A stretch of DNA of 49,679 nt. Source: Gammaproteobacteria bacterium. Its GTDB lineage: Bacteria > Pseudomonadota > Gammaproteobacteria > VBWC01. The translations under genes were made by a program, and so were the position numbers. The stretch is taken from positions 1 to 49,679 of the forward strand of contig JAHFRU010000019.1 of assembly GCA_023266115.1 (NCBI GenBank). The letters run 5' to 3'. This document shows, one piece after another, positions 45,452 through 49,679 of the stretch; position 1 is the stretch's first letter, and every line of letters starts with the position of its first letter. The notes under the pieces were generated by a model, which did no database searches, had not been told where the DNA came from, and worked only from the letters and a program-made list of their open reading frames with translations.

Positions 45452-48412
45452 CTAACGAAAGACTTGTCGTATAAACCGGCTAACCGTACGCAGATCCCGC
45501 TTGGCGCTGGACGCTGTCCTGGCTACGATCGCGGCAAGAGCCATGATCAGATCGTCAATTCCCTGCACCGGTATCGTTTTTACCATTTCCTGGCGCACGC
45601 CGGCCGGAATCTCCGGTTCTTCCTTGCACACCGGAGTTTCAGTTACATCAATTTCACCCCAATCACTTCCTGATACCCTGCGCCAGCCCTTTTTGGCTGA
45701 ACCGGTTCCCGGCGCCATTGGCTGCTCGACCAGCCGCAACCCGGAATGCCGGGGACGCGCTGACTCGCCGTTAACATCTCGTTGAGCCCTGCCTCGTGCC
45801 ACTTGTTCCGTCAGGCTATTAATTTTTCCGCCTAGGAGTTGATTATCTTTCTTCAATTGGTCGTTAAGCTTCTGCTCCAAAGACAACTGTTGTTGCACTT
45901 TTTCGCTTTCACTCGAAATATTCGCCAACAGCTTGTCGCGTTCATCCCGGAACGTTTTCAGCTCGCCGGCCAATTTCTCGTTGGCTTGTTCGAGAAGCGC
46001 GCTCCTTTTTTCAGATGCTGCCAGATTGTCATGAACCCTGCTCAACTCCTGTCTCAGGGTAGCGATTTCCATTTCTAGACGCACCGCCCGTTCCCGGGTC
46101 TCCTGCTGATCCCGACGGGATGCGTCGATCATTTTCTGCTTTTCAGCAACATCATGCTTCCCGCTGGTCAGTTGCTCCTCATACTGCTTTAGTTTCTTCG
46201 CCAATCGACCCCGTTCCTTTTCCAAGGCGGCGTGGTCACGAACGGTCGTCGCTACCTGCTGATCTTTTTCAGCGAGCTGCTGGACCAGGTCGTCCAACTT
46301 TCTCTGTATGTCGAGCTGACTCCATTGCTCTTTCATCACAGCGGAATCAGCCATCGCTATCCGATATCTCTCTTCCGCTTCGACTACCCTAGCCGAAAGC
46401 ATCTCGGATGTTTCACGCGCGTTATCCCTCTGAACACGATATTCCCCGATTTTCTTCTCGGCAATCGTTGCGGCCTCGGCTAACGCTGCTATTCGAGTCT
46501 CCGCATCTCTGGCGACCTTTCTTTGCGCGTCGAGATTTTGCTTTGCCAGATCGAGCTCCGCCAACAGGGTTGCGTTGTTTTCAGGCAACGAGGCGTAGTG
46601 CTCGAGTTCGGCGACCCTGATTTGTAGTGCTTCAATCTCTTTCTCTGCCGTTTGCCGTTCTGCATCGGCTTGTCTTGCGCTAGGCTCGGCCGTGCCGGTT
46701 TTTTCAGTTGCTTCCGCCAGCCGCTGCTCATGCTTGCGTAGCAAATCCAACAATTCGTTCTGCCGTATGGCGTATGCCTCACAGTCCTTGGTAATATCTT
46801 GCAGCCGCGCCTGCTCGGCTTCCAGATCGCCGGACAGTTTCAGTATCTGGCTTCGTGCAGACTTGTAATCTTGCTCAAGGACGGTATTCGTGGTCAAGGC
46901 GTCCTCTGCACGCGCCTCGGCGGTATCGCGCGCTTTTTTTGCGTGATTCAGCTCGGTCATGGCCGACGTTAACTGTCGCTTGTACTCTTCACGCTCCAGT
47001 TGCACCTCGGACACCCGATTTTCCAGCTCGGCCAGTCGCTCCGAATCGAGGTCTCGCTCGGATTTGTTCGCATCGCGAGTTACCGCAAGCGATTCGCTGT
47101 CTTTCTTCAGGATTTCATACAGATCTTTGGCAATTGCTAACTGCTGCTGGACTTTGCGGGTTTCCTGCTCGGCGCGTGCCCTTGCGGCCTCGAGGTCATT
47201 CAACCTGGTTTCATACTCCTCGTCGGTAATCGTCTCAAGACTGCTTTGCACTGCATTCGATGCTCGTAACAGGCCTTTCAAGTGCTCAATTTCCTTAAGC
47301 AAATTCGCCTGTTCATCCCCGGCGTTTTTCGCCCGCAACATATAATTGGACGCCAGAGTTTCTGCCGACTTCAATCTGGACCGGATACGCTTTTCTTCAA
47401 TTTTTTGATCCGTTTGTAGCCGCGTCGCCTGCGCAAGTTTCTGTTCCAGAACGCTGACTTTTGATTCACTCGCGTCACGCTCCGGGCTGGGAATACGGGT
47501 GTCTCCACTGTATCTTCGTCCATCCAGTTCTGCCGTCACTCGCTTTAGATCACGCAGCGCCTCGTCCCGGTCAATCTCCGCTTGCTTAAGCTTTGCTTGA
47601 TAATCAGCCAGAATGTATTCCGCCGCTTCGATACGTGAACGCAGCTCGCTAAGCTCTTCCGTCTGCGAAGTTTGCGGAGAGTTTTCTCTAGCCGAATTTT
47701 TCTGGATAGATATACTTTGATTGATATTTTTCTTGACGTTCGCCAACTCTTTTGTGAGGTTGGCAACCTGCATCTCCGAAGCAGCATATTGCTCGTCAAG
47801 CCTTTTTATACGCGATTCATACTCCTTCGCGAGCTGTTCCGCGTCAATAACACGTTTTTGAAGAGCTCCCTCATCAACACCACGATCGACTGTTACACTC
47901 AAACGATCGCCAGCAACCTTGTTACGCGATATTGGAGTAGCTGCCCCGCTCTGCATAATACTTACATCGTCTAATTGGGTACTCAAACGCTGAATATCTT
48001 CTTTCGCGCTTGTATACTCCCTTTCAACCTGATTCAACGACGAGAAGTAATTGGTAGCGACGCTCTCGGCGGCTTCAAGGCTGGCCTGAAGTTCGGCGAT
48101 TCTTTCTCCCGCACTACGCCGTTCCTCATTCGCCTTCTTAAGCTCCGTGGTTAGCACCCGCAGCTGTTCCTCAACCTGCCTCGCGTAGTCAGGTGTATCG
48201 TTCGCCGCACTCGCGAGCTGGGCCTTCTCACCGGTCAGGTGCGCGCTAAGTTGGTAGGCGGAATTCAGTTCGCGCTTGAAAAGCTCGATATCGTGTTCGA
48301 ACTTTGTGACCGTCTCCGCGTGGGTGTCGTATGACTTACGCAGTTTGGCACTGAGGCGCTCTATCTCGCCCTCAAGGCCTTTGATAACGGTTTCAGTGTC
48401 TCGCCCGCCCAA
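45452..48412 (-). CDS. 986-residue coiled-coil protein with recurring modules
   Basis: Almost the whole chain (about 5-900) is charged heptad coiled coil with no Walker motifs, signal peptide or membrane helix, so it is a cytoplasmic scaffold or filament candidate, not an SMC. A module recurs: A-E-x-x-A-x-x-Y (Tyr at 122, 198, 271, 357) followed about 10 residues later by E-x-x-Y-x-x-A-x-x-x-(I/V)-x-x-L-(S/T)-x-x-L (about 130-147, 206-223, and again 513-530). The C-terminal about 100 residues are different: a Gly/Arg/Pro linker, then a basic amphipathic helix (DLIMALAAIVARTASSAKRD) that could touch membrane. The start is a TTG at 48412 with an excellent ribosome site (AGGGGAG); in-frame stops lie just upstream. 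Function unknown. Confidence 0.85.
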   Translation of the reverse strand: MGGRDTETVIKGLEGEIERLSAKLRKSYDTHAETVTKFEHDIELFKRELNSAYQLSAHLTGEKAQLASAANDTPDYARQVEEQLRVLTTELKKANEERRSAGERIAELQASLEAAESVATNYFSSLNQVEREYTSAKEDIQRLSTQLDDVSIMQSGAATPISRNKVAGDRLSVTVDRGVDEGALQKRVIDAEQLAKEYESRIKRLDEQYAASEMQVANLTKELANVKKNINQSISIQKNSARENSPQTSQTEELSELRSRIEAAEYILADYQAKLKQAEIDRDEALRDLKRVTAELDGRRYSGDTRIPSPERDASESKVSVLEQKLAQATRLQTDQKIEEKRIRSRLKSAETLASNYMLRAKNAGDEQANLLKEIEHLKGLLRASNAVQSSLETITDEEYETRLNDLEAARARAEQETRKVQQQLAIAKDLYEILKKDSESLAVTRDANKSERDLDSERLAELENRVSEVQLEREEYKRQLTSAMTELNHAKKARDTAEARAEDALTTNTVLEQDYKSARSQILKLSGDLEAEQARLQDITKDCEAYAIRQNELLDLLRKHEQRLAEATEKTGTAEPSARQADAERQTAEKEIEALQIRVAELEHYASLPENNATLLAELDLAKQNLDAQRKVARDAETRIAALAEAATIAEKKIGEYRVQRDNARETSEMLSARVVEAEERYRIAMADSAVMKEQWSQLDIQRKLDDLVQQLAEKDQQVATTVRDHAALEKERGRLAKKLKQYEEQLTSGKHDVAEKQKMIDASRRDQQETRERAVRLEMEIATLRQELSRVHDNLAASEKRSALLEQANEKLAGELKTFRDERDKLLANISSESEKVQQQLSLEQKLNDQLKKDNQLLGGKINSLTEQVARGRAQRDVNGESARPRHSGLRLVEQPMAPGTGSAKKGWRRVSGSDWGEIDVTETPVCKEEPEIPAGVRQEMVKTIPVQGIDDLIMALAAIVARTASSAKRDLRTVSRFIRQVFR

Positions 48413-49123
48413 CTCGATTGCTCCCCTGTTACAGAAAAACCATTCTGCCCCGGTTTACTAGCAGGGACTTTCACAATTAATTTTGTATTATCAGAAATAT
48501 CCCAATGAATATTTACTAAATTATCAAATACAGCTAGCCGCCACGGCGCCCGGATTACCCCGCCGGACCTAACGAATATCGACAAAAAATCATAGAAATC
48601 GAGACATAAACACCTATTAACACGGCATTTTTTGGAATCCTTACAATAAAAACGGCACCACGACGGATATCCATCGAAGAGAACCCTTATCTATAACAAC
48701 TACTTGCGCAGTGATCGATCGCGGTCCACCCGTCACGGGCGTATCTGCCCATTCGGGGCCGACGCCAAGACCGCCGTTACAGAATCCACCACAACGACCT
48801 ACCTCATGCGGCACGCACGGTGGCTGACAGTCGGCTCAATACCCACCCAGGATATCGGGCCGAGTGCGGTCGGTCCGCTACCACTAACTTGGCGGAACGC
48901 GCACGCTGATCCAAGCTGGTGCATTTATCGTGACGGATTCTCGCGAGTTCAAACATACTGTCTACGAACAGTAAGTGCATAGCCCAAATATTCGTTTTAA
49001 TATCCAACGGGATTAGCCACGATTGGCACCATAAATCCGCTGCGCTTTCGTCATTGCGACATCGACACGAATGTCCCATGTTCACCTCGTTACGGGAGGT
49101 ATAGCCTCTCCGGAAATTTTTAA
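48413..49123. other. Gene-poor stretch with an AT-rich promoter-like segment
   Basis: 711 bases without a gene I can support. Bases 48450-48545 are clearly more AT-rich than the surroundings and lie just upstream of the minus-strand coiled-coil gene, so they probably hold its promoter; no single -35/-10 pair stands out. The remaining part (48600-49120) has only short, unconvincing frames. Confidence 0.45.
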
Positions 49124-49573
49124 ATGGACAGCGAGTTTCCGCAGAATGCCGGGCTGATATATCTCAATCATGCGGGGGTTGGCCCATGGCCAAGGCGAAC
49201 CGGCAATGCAGTGTGCGATTTTGCATGTGAAAACGTAAGCAACGGTCCTATCAACTATGAGGCCTGGATACACACTGAAACAGTACTTCGCGAACAGCTC
49301 AGACAGATGATCAACGCACCTTCGATCGAGGATATCGCCTTGATGAAGAACACCTCGGAAGCGCTGTCAACCGTCGCGTTCGGCATCCCTGCTCCGCGAC
49401 GCGGTTACCTGCGCCTCAAATACTTCACGTATCCAGGGGGCCATCGAATACATATTATTTTGGTAGCTTGCAGTGCAGCTGAGGGGGCGGCGACGATGAA
49501 AGAACCCGAGCGACACGTTTGTCAGTATTGGAGCACTCAGAAGGCGAGTTGCCCTTTTCGGGATGTCTCATGA
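49124..49573 (+). pseudogene. Decayed class-V aminotransferase (cysteine desulfurase-like)
   Basis: From ATG at 49124, NAGLIYLNHAGVGPWPRRT, then DIALMKNTSEALSTVAFGI match the N-terminus of class-V PLP enzymes (L-N-x-A-G-x-x-P-x-P and x-x-N-T-S-E-A-L-x-x-x-A-x-G). After about residue 88 (near 49388) the resemblance moves to the next frame (RDAVTCASN, then SRIQGAIEY, near 49395-49455), which then hits a stop. The original frame continues to 49573 as unrelated residues. The lysine-binding half is missing. A frameshift plus a large deletion explains this. The last 4 bases overlap the next gene start. Confidence 0.7.
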
Positions 49574-49679
49574 AAAAAGTTGATCGCGTCATCGCGCTGG
49601 ACCACCTCCTGCGCCAGGCGCGTCAGCCGCTGGCGCTCAAGACCATCCAGGAAAAACTCCAGTGTTCCGAGAAGACCGC
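49570..49679 (+). CDS. WYL/HTH_11-type transcriptional regulator, N-terminal part (runs off the window)
   Basis: ATG at 49570 opens MKKVDRVIALDHLLRQARQP, followed by LALKTIQEKLQCSEKTA, to the end of the window. R-x-x-A-L-x-x-L-L and L-x-x-I-Q-x-x-L-x-x-S-x-x-T form the winged helix found at the start of YafY/WYL-domain regulators. The ligand-binding WYL part lies outside. It could have been co-transcribed with the decayed aminotransferase gene. Confidence 0.6.
   Translation, partial: MKKVDRVIALDHLLRQARQPLALKTIQEKLQCSEKT

Noticed and set aside
48704-49085. Several short frames on both strands in the gene-poor region
   Set aside because: No start-site support and no family pattern; mutually overlapping.

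Overview
The window looks like a chromosomal segment of a free-living, moderately GC-rich gammaproteobacterium. The evidence is gene order. smc-zipA-ligA is the arrangement seen in pseudomonad-like gammaproteobacteria. uvrC-pgsA followed by tRNA-Gly(GCC), tRNA-Cys(GCA) and tRNA-Leu(TAA) is the same order as E. coli uvrC-pgsA-glyW-cysT-leuZ. An Rsd/AlgQ-type anti-sigma factor, rimB-rimK, tamA-tamB, cysZ, sthA and a short (type I) QueF fit the same group. I cannot name a genus.

Layout. 1-300: the tail of an IS5-like transposase beside the truncated 3' end of an aminotransferase gene. 0.36-5.05 kb: a LysM L,D-transpeptidase, an Lpp-like lipoprotein ending in Arg-Lys and a second L,D-transpeptidase, then (minus strand) cysZ, an FGGY sugar kinase and queF. 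5.16-14.8 kb: smc, zipA, ligA and a PutA without a DNA-binding domain. 15.0-18.7 kb: an isolated flagellar-rod-like small protein, a GDPD phosphodiesterase overlapping a FAD glycerol-3-phosphate dehydrogenase, an hsp20 gene whose ribosome binding site sits in a ROSE-like hairpin, and an rsd homologue. 18.7-22.6 kb: a small acidic protein, a family-5 uracil-DNA glycosylase, uvrC, pgsA and three tRNAs.

22.6-30.7 kb is an accessory stretch directly after the tRNA cluster. It holds a small secreted protein, a perfect 19-bp inverted repeat, a GAF protein, a CHASE2 gene remnant, a CI-like repressor divergent from a small serine recombinase across a promoter carrying two palindromic operators, an unrecognised 725-residue membrane protein, and a di-haem oxidoreductase gene with two compensating frameshifts. 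It is followed by a secreted BsuPI-like protease inhibitor transcribed away from a secreted subtilisin-like protease.

32.4-49.7 kb: a MamC-like small membrane protein, sthA, a P2-type Ca-like ATPase with a tiny membrane ORF before it, rimB-rimK followed by a remnant of a third gene, the tamA-tamB outer-membrane biogenesis pair, a 986-residue coiled-coil protein built from recurring modules, a gene-poor stretch with a decayed class-V aminotransferase, and the start of a WYL/HTH regulator running off the end.

The most promising candidates for new biology are the repressor/operator/recombinase module, the subtilase-BsuPI divergent pair, the repeat-built coiled-coil protein, the Ldt-Lpp-Ldt cluster and the MamC-like protein. 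All were judged by reading; no database search was run.
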